From NCBI GenBank assembly GCA_031276365.1, contig JAISNG010000027.1:1-8202 (forward strand): a DNA stretch of 8,202 nt, given 5' to 3'. The notes under the pieces were generated by a model. The model had not been told where the DNA came from and made no database searches. It worked only from the letters and a program-made list of their open reading frames with translations. Origin of the DNA: Campylobacteraceae bacterium. Lineage in GTDB: Bacteria > Campylobacterota > Campylobacteria > Campylobacterales > Campylobacteraceae. The position numbers and the translations under genes are program-made. Below, in pieces: positions 1 to 6,959 of the stretch. Positions within the stretch are counted from its first letter, which is position 1; the number at the start of each line of letters is the position of its first letter.

Positions 1-612
1 TCTCATAGCCGCAAATCCTGCTATTCCTACATCGCAAATCGCGGCTTCCGCTCCGACTACAAGCATCTTGTCCGCTCCGCCAATCATTATGGTTTTAACT
101 GCTTCGCTAATCGCATGAGCGCCCGCTGCGCAAGCCGTAACAGATGAGAGATTGGGACCTTTGAGTCCATACTGGATAGATACAAAGCCGCCAAGCATAT
201 TTGCAAGCGCTGAGGGGATAAAAAACGGCGATATTTTTCTTGGACCTTTTGTGTGTGAAATGATGGAGTTTTTTTCAATATTTGGAAGTCCTCCGATACC
301 CGAAGATGAACTTATGCCGAAACGTTCAGTGTCAAACTCGTCTAAATTCGCATCTTTTACGGCATCTTGCGCAGCTTTAAGTCCAAGCTGAATAAATCTA
401 TCGGCTTTTTTTACCTCTTTGCCGTCAAGAACAGCTTCTGGGTCAAATCCGTCAACTTCGGCAGCTATGTTTACAGGGTGATTGCTTGCATCAAACAGAG
501 TGATTTTTCTGACTCCGCACTTTCCCTCCGTTATGGCTTTGAAAGAGCTATCCTTGTCAAGTCCGACAGAGTTAATCATGCCTATGCCTGTAACAACAAC
601 TCTTTTAAACAT
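1..612 (-). CDS. fabF: beta-ketoacyl-ACP synthase II (FabF), N-terminal 204 residues; 3' part beyond window
   Basis: FabF is a cytosolic condensing enzyme that elongates acyl-ACP with malonyl-ACP in type II fatty-acid synthesis. The reading frame is open from an ATG at 612 to the window edge and begins MFKRVVVTGIGMINSVG, the usual start of FabF. Residues 71-84 (DRFIQLGLKAAQDA) and 123-131 (GPRKISPFF) are family segments. The nucleophile motif SSVTACAAGAHAI puts the catalytic cysteine at residue 161. The two catalytic histidines lie in the missing C-terminal half, about half of the usual ~410 residues. A Shine-Dalgarno AAGGA (621-625) precedes the ATG. The gene follows acpP on the same strand, with a terminator hairpin between them, so part of its expression probably comes from read-through. 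The identity is firm from the sequence; the resemblance to the Helicobacter enzyme is from memory. Confidence 0.96.
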   Translation of the reverse strand, partial: MFKRVVVTGIGMINSVGLDKDSSFKAITEGKCGVRKITLFDASNHPVNIAAEVDGFDPEAVLDGKEVKKADRFIQLGLKAAQDAVKDANLDEFDTERFGISSSSGIGGLPNIEKNSIISHTKGPRKISPFFIPSALANMLGGFVSIQYGLKGPNLSSVTACAAGAHAISEAVKTIMIGGADKMLVVGAEAAICDVGIAGFAAMR

Positions 613-637
613 TGACTTATCCTTAAAAATTAATTAT

Positions 638-672
638 AAAAAAAGAAAAGCCTGCAAATACTAACAGGCTTT
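638..672 (-). terminator. intrinsic terminator between acpP and fabF
   Basis: Seen in sequence: a perfect 8-bp stem, AAAGCCTG (minus strand, 672-665) pairing with CAGGCTTT (654-647), around a 10-nt loop. On the minus strand it is followed by a T-rich tract broken by one C, including seven consecutive T (644-638). It starts 10 nt after the acpP stop codon and ends just before the fabF ribosome site. Inference: it trims acpP mRNA so that the carrier protein is made in excess over FabF, with partial read-through feeding fabF. The GC content of the stem is moderate, so termination is likely incomplete. Confidence 0.75.
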
Positions 673-682
673 CGGCAGAGAT

Positions 683-916
683 TTATTTGTTGTGTGTTTC
701 AATATATTTAACAGCGTCGCCGACAGTAACAATCTTTTCTGCATCTGTGTCGGGGATTTCAATATCAAATTTCTCTTCCAGAGCCATAACAAGCTCGACA
801 ACGTCGAGTGAATCCGCTCCCAAATCTTCAACGAATTTGGACTCTTCTTTTACCTCTGCGGGGTTTACATTCAGCTGTTCAACTACAACTTCCTTGACAT
901 CATCAAACAATGCCAT
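683..916 (-). CDS. acpP: acyl carrier protein
   Basis: This 77-residue acidic protein carries the growing acyl chain as a thioester on a 4'-phosphopantetheine arm and shuttles it among the soluble fatty-acid synthase enzymes. The attachment motif GADSLD is present, with the modified serine at residue 36. The surrounding helix II segment (SLDVVELVMALEEKF) is typical, and the length matches the family (75-80 residues). The ATG at 916 has a strong AAGGAG (922-927) ahead of it. An extended -10 element lies about 30 nt upstream. The gene is followed by a terminator and then fabF, the standard clustering of these two genes. Nothing odd is seen in it. Confidence 0.98.
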   Translation of the reverse strand: MALFDDVKEVVVEQLNVNPAEVKEESKFVEDLGADSLDVVELVMALEEKFDIEIPDTDAEKIVTVGDAVKYIETHNK

Positions 917-943
917 ACATACTCCTTCAAAAAATTTACTGCA

Positions 944-952
944 ATTTTAGCA
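944..952 (-). promoter_or_regulatory. candidate extended -10 promoter of acpP
   Basis: On the minus strand this reads TGCTAAAAT, an extended -10 element (TGN plus TAAAAT). It would start transcription near 937 and leave a leader of about 20 nt containing the AAGGAG site. No convincing -35 hexamer is visible, which is common for extended -10 promoters and for Campylobacterota. The rest of the 961-1077 gap is very AT-rich with no gene; the short open frame there runs back through the upstream terminator. Confidence 0.45.
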
Positions 953-1077
953 AAATAAGCTTAAAACCATTTTGAACTCTGTTTTCTCGAGCTTGTTTTT
1001 ATGTTATTTATTTTATATTGATTAATTATATGATTAAAATACTTAAAAATATATAGATAAATATGCACTTTAGTGTT

Positions 1078-1123
1078 AAAAAAAGTAAAAGCTTTCATAC
1101 GTGATATGAGAGCTTTTACTTTT
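1078..1123 (-). terminator. strong intrinsic terminator of the sulfur-acquisition operon
   Basis: Seen in sequence: an 18-bp stem pairing 1081-1098 with 1106-1123, with one G-T wobble at 1094/1110 and a 7-nt loop (ACGTGAT). On the minus strand the stem ends in seven consecutive T (1084-1078). It begins three bases after the monooxygenase stop codon (1127-1129). The stem is also a long A/T-flanked palindrome, so it may act weakly in the other direction. It marks the 3' end of the four-gene operon and insulates acpP from it. Confidence 0.9.
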
Positions 1124-1126
1124 GGA

Positions 1127-2317
1127 TTACGAATAAAAAGAGGCATTCGGCAAAGTACCGTTTAGCACGAAATCTCCCAAAGCATATATCTTATAATCAA
1201 TCGGGTCATGTAGAGTCTGCGTGCGTAGATTTCTCCAAAAACGGTCAAAGCCCAAAGCGGAAGTTGTCGCGCGCGAACCAAGCGCTTCAAAAATTCTGCT
1301 GGTAACCTCAAGTCCAACCTGCGTTGCGGCTACTCTTGCCGCCGCTGTTGCTATCGCAAATTCGCCGCGCTCTTTTTTAGTCAAATTTTCGGCTTTTTGC
1401 CAAATCGGGTCAATCAGTTCATTTGCTTTTGCGGTCAAAAGTCTGACACCCTCAAGTTTTACCCAAAGTTCGCCTATGTGCCGCAGGATATACGGGTCCT
1501 TTTGTGCGCTTGGTGCGAATGAGGTAAACCACGGCTTTGTCTCCTTGCCGCGCACATAATCAACCGCTTCTTTGTAAGCTCCATTTGCAATACTGTAAAA
1601 AAGATTTGCAAATATGAGCTGTCCTATCTGTGTTCTTACTGTCGAAAACGGCGTAGAAAGCGGTCCAGGGTCTGATAAGACCTCATTTTTATTTACCGTA
1701 ACATTTTTAAGTATCAATGTGCCGCTGTCGGTTTGCCGCTGTCCGATATTGTCCCAATCGCCGACAACGATAACTCCCTCGCGGTTTGCAGGAATAGCCG
1801 CCGCAAGCGTTTTGCCATCAGGCGAGTTTTCGCTTCCGGTAATTGTCAAATAATCCGCATCTTTAGCTCCCGTAGCAAAACTCTTTGTGCCGTTCCACTC
1901 AAAATTTCCGTCCGCTTTTCGCGTAACAATTGCATCTTTTCTGATTTGATTGACGGCATTGCCCCAAAACCAGCCATTTTCAACCGTGCCTTTATGAAGT
2001 GCGCTCCACTGCTCTTTGGAGCCAAACAGCCGCACTGTTGCCAGCTGATAGTTGTGAAATGCGTAGAGATGCCCCAAAGAGCTGTCCACTTCGGAGATTT
2101 TGCCGATAATCGTTAAAAGTTCAGCCCATGTACCGCCTGTACCGCCAAGCTCTTTTGAGATGATGAAATTTAAAAGTCCGCTTTGTCTGATAGCATCGCG
2201 CTCTTTTTTTGGCGTTCCGCCTTGGCGGTCGCGCTCCACAGCGGTTTTGGCAAAATCCGCACTTAACTTTTCTGTAACTTCAATCGCCTCTTCATATGAA
2301 GATAAAACCTTACTCAT
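1127..2317 (-). CDS. SfnB/DszC-type flavin-dependent monooxygenase (acyl-CoA dehydrogenase fold)
   Basis: This 396-residue protein has the acyl-CoA dehydrogenase fold: an N-terminal helical domain (about 1-115), a middle beta domain (about 116-225, with WFWGNAVN and GTKSFATGAKDADYL) and a C-terminal four-helix domain (about 230-390). It belongs to the oxygenase branch rather than the dehydrogenases. LRTQTLHDPIDYK (364-376) has histidine 370 where the DszC/SfnB group has its conserved C-terminal histidine, and HLYAFH (83-88) matches the conserved N-terminal histidine region. Enzymes of this branch use FMNH2 and O2 to oxygenate sulfur compounds, sulfones or related substrates, so a separate flavin reductase is needed; none is in the window. 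The ATG has AAGGA 8 nt upstream (2326-2330) and lies 15 nt after the ABC ATPase stop, so it is the last gene of the operon. The fold and branch are well supported. The substrate (dimethyl sulfone, sulfonate or aromatic sulfur compound) is inference from the transporter context. Confidence 0.85.
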   Translation of the reverse strand: MSKVLSSYEEAIEVTEKLSADFAKTAVERDRQGGTPKKERDAIRQSGLLNFIISKELGGTGGTWAELLTIIGKISEVDSSLGHLYAFHNYQLATVRLFGSKEQWSALHKGTVENGWFWGNAVNQIRKDAIVTRKADGNFEWNGTKSFATGAKDADYLTITGSENSPDGKTLAAAIPANREGVIVVGDWDNIGQRQTDSGTLILKNVTVNKNEVLSDPGPLSTPFSTVRTQIGQLIFANLFYSIANGAYKEAVDYVRGKETKPWFTSFAPSAQKDPYILRHIGELWVKLEGVRLLTAKANELIDPIWQKAENLTKKERGEFAIATAAARVAATQVGLEVTSRIFEALGSRATTSALGFDRFWRNLRTQTLHDPIDYKIYALGDFVLNGTLPNASFYS

Positions 2318-2332
2318 TTTTCTAATCCTTTG

Positions 2333-3127
2333 TTAAATATAGTAGTTATCAACGGCTTCATGAATGAGTGCGCTATCATTCATAGCCTCAAAAACTTTAC
2401 GTCTTACCACGCCAAATTCCACTCCTGCACGGTCGCGCGGTTCGGGCAAATCCACCTTTATCTCGGCGGTTATTCGCCCGGGCTTTGTATTCATAACGAT
2501 GATTTTATTGCTCAAAAATATCGCCTCTTCCACATCATGCGTAACCAGTATCATGCTCACTCCCTCAACACGCCAAATACGCTGCAGCTCCTCTTGCAGA
2601 CGCATTTTTGTGATGGCATCAAGTGCGCCTAAAGGTTCGTCAAGCAGTAAGATTTTGGGCTGATTTATCAAAGCGCGTGCAATCGCCGCACGCTGTGCCA
2701 TACCGCCTGAGAGTTGATGAGGATATGAGCTTTCAAAACCCTCAAGTCCGACAAGCGAGATATGCTCTTTGACGATTTTATTCTTCTCTTTTGCGCTGAT
2801 TTTTGCGTTTAGAAGCGCTATTGATATGTTTTCTCTCAAGGTAAGCCATGGCAAAAGACGATGGTCTTGAAAGACGATGCCGCGCGCGAGATTAGTGCCA
2901 TTTATGCGCTCATTTTGCAAGATAATATCTCCCTCATAATCGTTGTCTAACCCCACGATTAGACGCAAAAGCGTTGATTTGCCGCATCCTGATGGTCCTA
3001 CTATGGATACAAATTCACCTGTTTTTACATCAAAGCTTGCATTTTTGACTACGGTAAAAACATCGCTGCTCGAGAGTATATAGCGTTTGGTAACGTCTTT
3101 AATTTCCAAGAGTCCTTCACTGTGCAT
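2333..3127 (-). CDS. ABC transporter ATP-binding protein, SsuB/TauB (nitrate/sulfonate/taurine) class
   Basis: Cytoplasmic ATPase that drives import with the permease encoded just upstream. Counting from the ATG at 3127 (264 residues), it has Walker A GPSGCGKST (44-52), Q-loop FQDHRLLPW with Gln 87, signature LSGGMAQR (139-146), Walker B ILLLDEP (159-165), D-loop GALD and the H-loop histidine 197 in LVTHDVEEA. LLPW after the Q-loop and KPGRI near the C-terminus are typical of the SsuB/TauB/NrtD group. The frame stays open upstream to an ATG at 3190, but that start would add 21 residues overlapping the permease. The 3127 start is preferred because it has GGAAGG at 3137-3142, gives the family length, and overlaps the permease stop by only 11 nt, which implies translational coupling. 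The substrate class is clear; the exact substrate is not. Confidence 0.93.
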   Translation of the reverse strand: MHSEGLLEIKDVTKRYILSSSDVFTVVKNASFDVKTGEFVSIVGPSGCGKSTLLRLIVGLDNDYEGDIILQNERINGTNLARGIVFQDHRLLPWLTLRENISIALLNAKISAKEKNKIVKEHISLVGLEGFESSYPHQLSGGMAQRAAIARALINQPKILLLDEPLGALDAITKMRLQEELQRIWRVEGVSMILVTHDVEEAIFLSNKIIVMNTKPGRITAEIKVDLPEPRDRAGVEFGVVRRKVFEAMNDSALIHEAVDNYYI

Positions 3128-3962
3128 CAAAGCCCGCCTTCCAACGCAAAAGTCTTTTTTGCACCGCATACATGAAGCGGTCAATCGCAAAGCCGATTGT
3201 TCCTATCAGTACCATACAAACGAGCAGTTGGTCGGTCATCAAAAGTTGCTGCGCTCTGAATATCAAAAAGCCGACACCTTCAAGACCGCTTAATCCTTCA
3301 GCCACTACGACAATCGCCCATGCTAAACCCGCCGAATAACGAAACGATACGGCGATGGAGGGCAAGATAGCTGGGATAATCACTTTGCGTATCAATTGCC
3401 ATTTGGTAAGTTTCAAGACTTCTGCAAGTTCTATATAGCTTTTGTCTATACTGCGGATACCCTGCAAAACGTTCAAAAAGACTGGAAAAAAGACTGATTT
3501 GGCGATAATCAAAATCTTGGCAGGTGCGCCGAGTCCAAGCCAGACAACAATAAGCGGAAGCCATGCGATAGTTGGAATATGACGAAGCGTGTTTAAAGTC
3601 GAGCCAAAAAACAGTTCCGTTTTACGCGATAAGCCCGCTGCAAGCCCCAAAAAGAGCGCAACCGCACTGCCGTAAATAAACCCTTGCGAAACTATGGAGA
3701 CACTGACTCTGATATCATTTAACAACTCCTGTTTCCAAAGCATATACCAAAATGCTTTTATTACATCAACAGGTTTTGGCAAAAATATGCGCTCTACCCA
3801 CTCGTAAGAAGTTGCAATCTGCCAAAGAGATATAATAATAAGCGGCAAAAATAGACCTATATAATACTGTTTTGCAAAAAATATCTTTACATTCGGCAGA
3901 TATATCTTGCGGCGCGTAAAAACGCTTTTAAAATCACGTGCGGCGATAAGCTCTTTATCCAT
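3117..3962 (-). CDS. ABC transporter permease, SsuC/TauC class
   Basis: Inner-membrane channel subunit of 281 residues, probably working as a homodimer. After an unusually long polar N-terminus (about 1-33) come about six membrane segments, near 34-52, 94-112, 130-146, 150-166, 202-222 and 245-263. The cytoplasmic coupling loop that contacts the ATPase is visible at 175-202 (SYIELAEVLKLTKWQL followed by IRKVIIPAILPSI), a variant of the EAA motif with the conserved IxLP-like end. RHIPTIAWLPLIVVWLG (127-143) is a hallmark of the sulfonate/taurine/nitrate permeases. The start at 3962 has a weak AAGGGA ahead of it. The gene follows the binding-protein gene after 45 nt containing a hairpin, and its end overlaps the ATPase start. 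Confidence 0.93.
   Translation of the reverse strand: MDKELIAARDFKSVFTRRKIYLPNVKIFFAKQYYIGLFLPLIIISLWQIATSYEWVERIFLPKPVDVIKAFWYMLWKQELLNDIRVSVSIVSQGFIYGSAVALFLGLAAGLSRKTELFFGSTLNTLRHIPTIAWLPLIVVWLGLGAPAKILIIAKSVFFPVFLNVLQGIRSIDKSYIELAEVLKLTKWQLIRKVIIPAILPSIAVSFRYSAGLAWAIVVVAEGLSGLEGVGFLIFRAQQLLMTDQLLVCMVLIGTIGFAIDRFMYAVQKRLLRWKAGFDAQ
3137..3142 (-). promoter_or_regulatory. ribosome binding site deciding the ATPase start
   Basis: GGAAGG on the minus strand, 9 nt before the ATG at 3127 and inside the 3' end of the permease gene. It supports the internal ATG over the longer open frame that reaches 3190. Confidence 0.6.
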
Positions 3963-3981
3963 TTTAATCCCTTTTGCATAG

Positions 3982-4003
3982 TTTGAGAGCAGATGCTCTC
4001 AAA
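3982..4003 (-). other. perfect intercistronic hairpin between binding-protein and permease genes
   Basis: Seen in sequence: TTTGAGAGC and GCTCTCAAA form a perfect 9-bp stem with a 4-nt loop. No T-tract follows on either strand, so this is not a classical terminator. Inference: it protects the 3' end of the upstream message from exonucleases or attenuates read-through, giving more binding protein than membrane subunits, as in many ABC import operons. Confidence 0.7.
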
Positions 4004-4007
4004 TCCA

Positions 4008-5075
4008 TTAATTATAGATAGAGTGAGAGCCGCCGACGAAAAACCGTTCGTCTATAAATTCATCAACCTCTTTGTCCGTAAGGCTTTTTTGAGTTAAGAT
4101 ATCATCGCCGTTTGCGATGTAGTAGCGCAAAAACTCCTTAATTGCGGTTCTGGCGCGCTCAGCGTTTGCTTCTCCGCCCATAAATTCCCACTGTCCAAGA
4201 TGCGTAACTTGAAAAAGAGCCACTTCAAGCGGTACGCGCGTCTCTTTGGCGATGATTGCGGCGGCTTCATTCGGATGGTCAAATGCCCATTCGCGTGTTT
4301 TTTCCCGCGCGGCTAAAAAAGCTTTAACGACGGACGGATATTTATCGGCAAAATCTTTGCGCGCAACGTAGGTAACGCGTCCCGCGTAATTTACATAAAC
4401 GCCGTCATCGGCGGGACGGCTAACGACTTTAAATTTACCGCTAAGCCATGGACCTGTGAATGCGGGCGCGGCAAGATGTACTGCAGTTGCGTCCGTTTCT
4501 CCCGATAAAACAGCGGCTATGGCTACTGCGGAGTTATCTATGTTTTCGTGTCTTACTTTACCTTTTTTCAAGCGCGAATCAAATGGTATGCCCGCATTGT
4601 TTAAACTCTCAAATGGCGATGACCAGTAGCATGAGATACGGCTTGAGCCGAATTTTTTGCCGTCCAAATCTTTTATGGAGTTGATTTTGTTATTGTCTGC
4701 CGCCGCTAAAACAGGTGTACGATAGCGGTTTGAGGGTTCGCTTATCCAGATGACGACCGTATTTAGTCCGTTGATGCGGTGAATCGTTGAAGGATAAACC
4801 ATTCTTTGCGCGATAGCAAGCGAGCCGCCTCCGACAGCAGCGCTCTCCGCGCCCAAAAGTTCTGCCGCTCCCTGCGGAATTAGCGTAATTTTTTTCGTGC
4901 CGATTTTGTCAAGCTCTTCTTTAAAAAAACCTTTTTCCAGCGCGACTACCGTCCAAGGCGACTTTTGCAGATTTATGGAAGGCAGTACAGCTTCCGCCGC
5001 ACCGGCTAAACTTCCCAAAACACTTAGGGCAAGCAGACTTGCCGCTAACTTTTTTCTTAATGAACTTTGTAACAT
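4008..5075 (-). CDS. periplasmic substrate-binding protein of an SsuA/TauA/NrtA-like ABC importer
   Basis: This 355-residue secreted protein captures the substrate in the periplasm and delivers it to the permease. The N-terminus is a clear Sec signal peptide: basic RKK (7-9), a hydrophobic stretch, and an AEA cleavage motif at 27-29. There is no lipobox cysteine, so the mature protein should be soluble. The mature part shows the two-lobed type II binding-protein pattern: KSPWTVVALEKGFFKEEL near its start, a second-domain opening at INSIKDLDGKKFGSS, and AAVLSGETDATAVHL in the hinge region. It is longer than E. coli SsuA (~319). The ATG at 5075 has AAAGGAG just upstream. It is the first gene of the operon. 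The family call is firm; the ligand cannot be read from sequence and is inferred to be organosulfur from the monooxygenase partner. Confidence 0.88.
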   Translation of the reverse strand: MLQSSLRKKLAASLLALSVLGSLAGAAEAVLPSINLQKSPWTVVALEKGFFKEELDKIGTKKITLIPQGAAELLGAESAAVGGGSLAIAQRMVYPSTIHRINGLNTVVIWISEPSNRYRTPVLAAADNNKINSIKDLDGKKFGSSRISCYWSSPFESLNNAGIPFDSRLKKGKVRHENIDNSAVAIAAVLSGETDATAVHLAAPAFTGPWLSGKFKVVSRPADDGVYVNYAGRVTYVARKDFADKYPSVVKAFLAAREKTREWAFDHPNEAAAIIAKETRVPLEVALFQVTHLGQWEFMGGEANAERARTAIKEFLRYYIANGDDILTQKSLTDKEVDEFIDERFFVGGSHSIYN

Positions 5076-5100
5076 ACATTCTCCTTTTTGTAAAATAACA

Positions 5101-5123
5101 GTTTATACTCCTCATGCATAAAC
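5101..5123 (-). promoter_or_regulatory. dyad in the 5' leader of the sulfur-acquisition operon
   Basis: GTTTAT (5101-5106) and ATAAAC (5118-5123) form a perfect 6-bp inverted repeat with 11 nt between the arms. It sits downstream of the candidate promoter and upstream of the first ribosome site. It could be an operator half-site pair or a weak RNA stem; no known regulator motif is recognised. Confidence 0.3.
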
Positions 5124-5156
5124 TATTTTTGCAAGAATATCATAAGCAATCTTAAT

Positions 5157-5184
5157 AGTATATAAAATATATAGATTTAATCAA
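5157..5184 (-). promoter_or_regulatory. candidate sigma-70 promoter of the sulfur-acquisition operon
   Basis: On the minus strand the -35 is TTGATT (5184-5179) and the -10 is TATACT (5162-5157), with 16 nt between. It would give a leader of roughly 75 nt before the binding-protein ATG. The rest of the 5076-5310 gap is AT-rich and holds no gene I can support. Confidence 0.4.
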
Positions 5185-5325
5185 GATTATTATGCAGCGT
5201 CATTTTGCCCTGTATGTACGGTTTATTGTCCAAATCCTGCACCGATTGCTCATGAAGTTCAACTCATAATATCAATATAAATTTTACACTGTTAGAATAA
5301 TCAAAAATTTGTGGAGTTCTCATAA

Positions 5326-5977
5326 AAACACTGTTATTTGCAGAAGCAAAAGCAATTTGAGCTGATTAACAACAATGATATTCCTGTTCTTGGCGAAAAA
5401 CGGCAGGCTATAAAAATGATAAAAAATATGCAAATAAGTCGTAAATGGCGAATACAAAATAGTTTTACTTGCGCCTTTAAGTGATATGCTTAGCGGCGAA
5501 TAGATAAAACACTTCAATCTTGACCTTAATATAACGAGTGAAAAGACAGATAGATGGCACTTTGATGAAAACAGAAATATAAAAAATATGGCGATATATA
5601 CTTTCATAGCGAGGGCAATAACAGTTGCTTCGTGGATTATAGAAACGAGGGCAAAAAGTGTATTGTACTCAATCTTAATTACTTTTTCGGAGCAGGAATG
5701 GGTTGCTGTTATAATTTTTTAGCCGTTTATGACGCAAATCGAAGCGATAAAATCTACTTATAGATAAAAAAACGATAAAGATGACCATTATCCAAGTGCT
5801 TTTCCCGATTGCCAAGTAGAAACAAAAGAGGAGATAATATCTATCGACAATAAAAACTATATTTTGGTCAGCGGAACAACGGGCTTAATCAGTCTGTATG
5901 AAGTTACCGTATCAGAAAGCAGCGAAGATATTATAAACGGCGTTTACACTTTTGAGCTGATATATAAATGCGAATAG
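5326..5977 (+). pseudogene. decayed gene of unknown function, multiple frameshifts and an in-frame stop
   Basis: Protein-like sequence runs the whole length but changes frame. Piece 1 (to about 5430) includes FELINNNDIPVLGEKRQAIK. Piece 2 (from 5441) includes NGEYKIVLLAPLSDMLSGE, is interrupted by TAG at 5501-5503, and resumes with HFNLDLNITSEKTDRWHF. Piece 3 (about 5575-5760) includes EGKKCIVLNLNYFFGAG and ends at TAG 5761-5763. Piece 4 (from about 5768) includes ISIDNKNYILVSGTTGLISL and ends at TAG 5975-5977. Frame changes fall near 5425-5440, 5570-5586 (next to six A) and 5759-5774 (next to seven A). The true start cannot be fixed. The ancestral product would have been about 215 residues with several cysteines (NNSC, GCCYN, PDCQ, YKCE). 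I recognise no family. At least four independent lesions argue for real decay, although the two poly-A sites are also where sequencing indels occur. Confidence 0.7.
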
Positions 5978-5993
5978 CCGATTTTGCATTATG

Positions 5994-6872
5994 TCAGGTA
6001 TGTTTTTTGAAAATACGAATACAGTTTAGTATATAAACCGCCAAAATCGTCAGTACAATCCCCGCGAGCGTCAATATCTCAAGTCTCTCGTCTAAAGTTA
6101 CAGCTCCTGTTATGACGGCGGAGGAGGGGGCTATGAACATGAAAGAGCTTACTTTGTCGGAACCGAGCTTCTTTGCGCCGAGAAAAAAGAGCGTTGTGGC
6201 TATAGATGTGCTTACGACCGATACAAAAATGGTATTGAGCCAAAATCTCATGTCAAGATTTTGTATGATTATCTTATCCGTATCGGTAAACGCAAAAACC
6301 ATAATAGTCGTGAAAAGATACATGTAAAAGGAGAAAACAGAGGCGTTGATTTTCACATGTGAGCTCGCAATCGCAATACATGACCACAAAAACGCGCCCA
6401 AAATAAAATAGAGATTATACGCAGAAAATATCCGATAAGCGTCAAACTGCCAGACGCCAAGCATCAGCATCGTACCCAAAAAGCCGATAAAAAGCGCAAA
6501 TATATCCAATTTTTTGATGCCGTGCCTGTAAAATATGGCAAGTAAAACAAAGGTGATAATTGGCGAAAAAGCGTTAATAAAAGCCCCTGCCAAAGAGGCG
6601 GAACCAAGCTTTGTGCCGAGAAATATCACATATCCGTAAAAAGAGGTCAAAGCCGCCGCCAATACGGAGATAAGGAGGCTTTGCTTGTCCAAAGCAAAAC
6701 TCTGCCGCAAAATCAGCGCCACAAAAAATGACGATATGACGGTTATGGCGTAACGTATAAATACGAGTTCGGCTGTGGGCAGGTATTCGTTCATGACTTT
6801 AATGCTTGACCATGAAGCTCCCCACATTATCATGGCCATAAACATCAGTATCAAAAAAATATTTTTTTGCAA
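5994..6872 (-). CDS. DMT-superfamily (EamA) transporter
   Basis: This 292-residue inner-membrane protein has ten predicted membrane helices, at roughly 5-22, 36-55, 66-86, 94-114, 123-141, 152-172, 178-197, 209-231, 241-260 and 265-285. They form two EamA repeats of five helices each. MWGASWSSIKV (16-26) in helix 1 and FIAPSSAVITGAVTLDE (246-262) in helix 9 are characteristic of the family, as is the length (~290-300). Members export amino acids, other metabolites or drugs; the substrate cannot be assigned. Translation appears to start at a TTG (6872) with AAAGG six nt upstream. The next in-frame ATG would cut into helix 1. It has its own promoter and stands apart from the operon to its left. 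Its end nearly touches the convergent pseudogene (16 nt between). Confidence 0.9.
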   Translation of the reverse strand: MQKNIFLILMFMAMIMWGASWSSIKVMNEYLPTAELVFIRYAITVISSFFVALILRQSFALDKQSLLISVLAAALTSFYGYVIFLGTKLGSASLAGAFINAFSPIITFVLLAIFYRHGIKKLDIFALFIGFLGTMLMLGVWQFDAYRIFSAYNLYFILGAFLWSCIAIASSHVKINASVFSFYMYLFTTIMVFAFTDTDKIIIQNLDMRFWLNTIFVSVVSTSIATTLFFLGAKKLGSDKVSSFMFIAPSSAVITGAVTLDERLEILTLAGIVLTILAVYILNCIRIFKKHT

Positions 6873-6878
6873 ATAGCG

Positions 6879-6883
6879 CCTTT
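6879..6883 (-). promoter_or_regulatory. ribosome binding site supporting the TTG start of the exporter
   Basis: AAAGG on the minus strand, with 6 nt between it and the TTG at 6872. No ATG lies at a suitable distance, so the rare start codon is the best choice. Confidence 0.6.
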
Positions 6884-6913
6884 GTAATACTTTCGGATTG
6901 ATTTAAGCGTGAT

Positions 6914-6942
6914 ATTATATAGTTTTTATTAAAAATAAACAA
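6914..6942 (-). promoter_or_regulatory. candidate sigma-70 promoter of the DMT exporter
   Basis: On the minus strand the -35 is TTGTTT (6942-6937) and the -10 is a consensus TATAAT (6919-6914), with 17 nt between. Transcription would begin near 6907, giving about 35 nt of leader before the TTG. Confidence 0.55.
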
Positions 6943-6959
6943 TAAACAGCTAAACTCTC

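Noticed and set aside
961..1146. 61-residue minus-strand open frame between acpP and the operon
   Set aside because: It runs across the operon terminator and into the monooxygenase end, and has low-complexity Lys/Asn/Ile content from AT-rich DNA.
3128..3190. N-terminal extension of the ABC ATPase from an ATG at 3190
   Set aside because: The 21 added residues are the permease 3' end read in another frame and match nothing in the family. The internal ATG has the ribosome site and correct length.
4094..4684. Alternative open frames inside the binding-protein gene, and similar ones inside the permease and monooxygenase genes
   Set aside because: They are shadows of well-supported genes, with no domain signatures or ribosome sites of their own.
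5177..5263. Short minus-strand coding-like stretch (HEQSVQDLDNKPYIQGK) ending in TAA
   Set aside because: It is only 28 codons, bounded by stops, with no start codon and ribosome site. It could be a scrap of a lost gene but is too short to support.
5320..5607. 95-residue minus-strand open frame with a hydrophobic start
   Set aside because: It lies antisense to the decayed plus-strand gene, whose coding-like pieces explain the region better. It has no recognisable family, and its hydrophobic look follows from A-rich sequence on the other strand.
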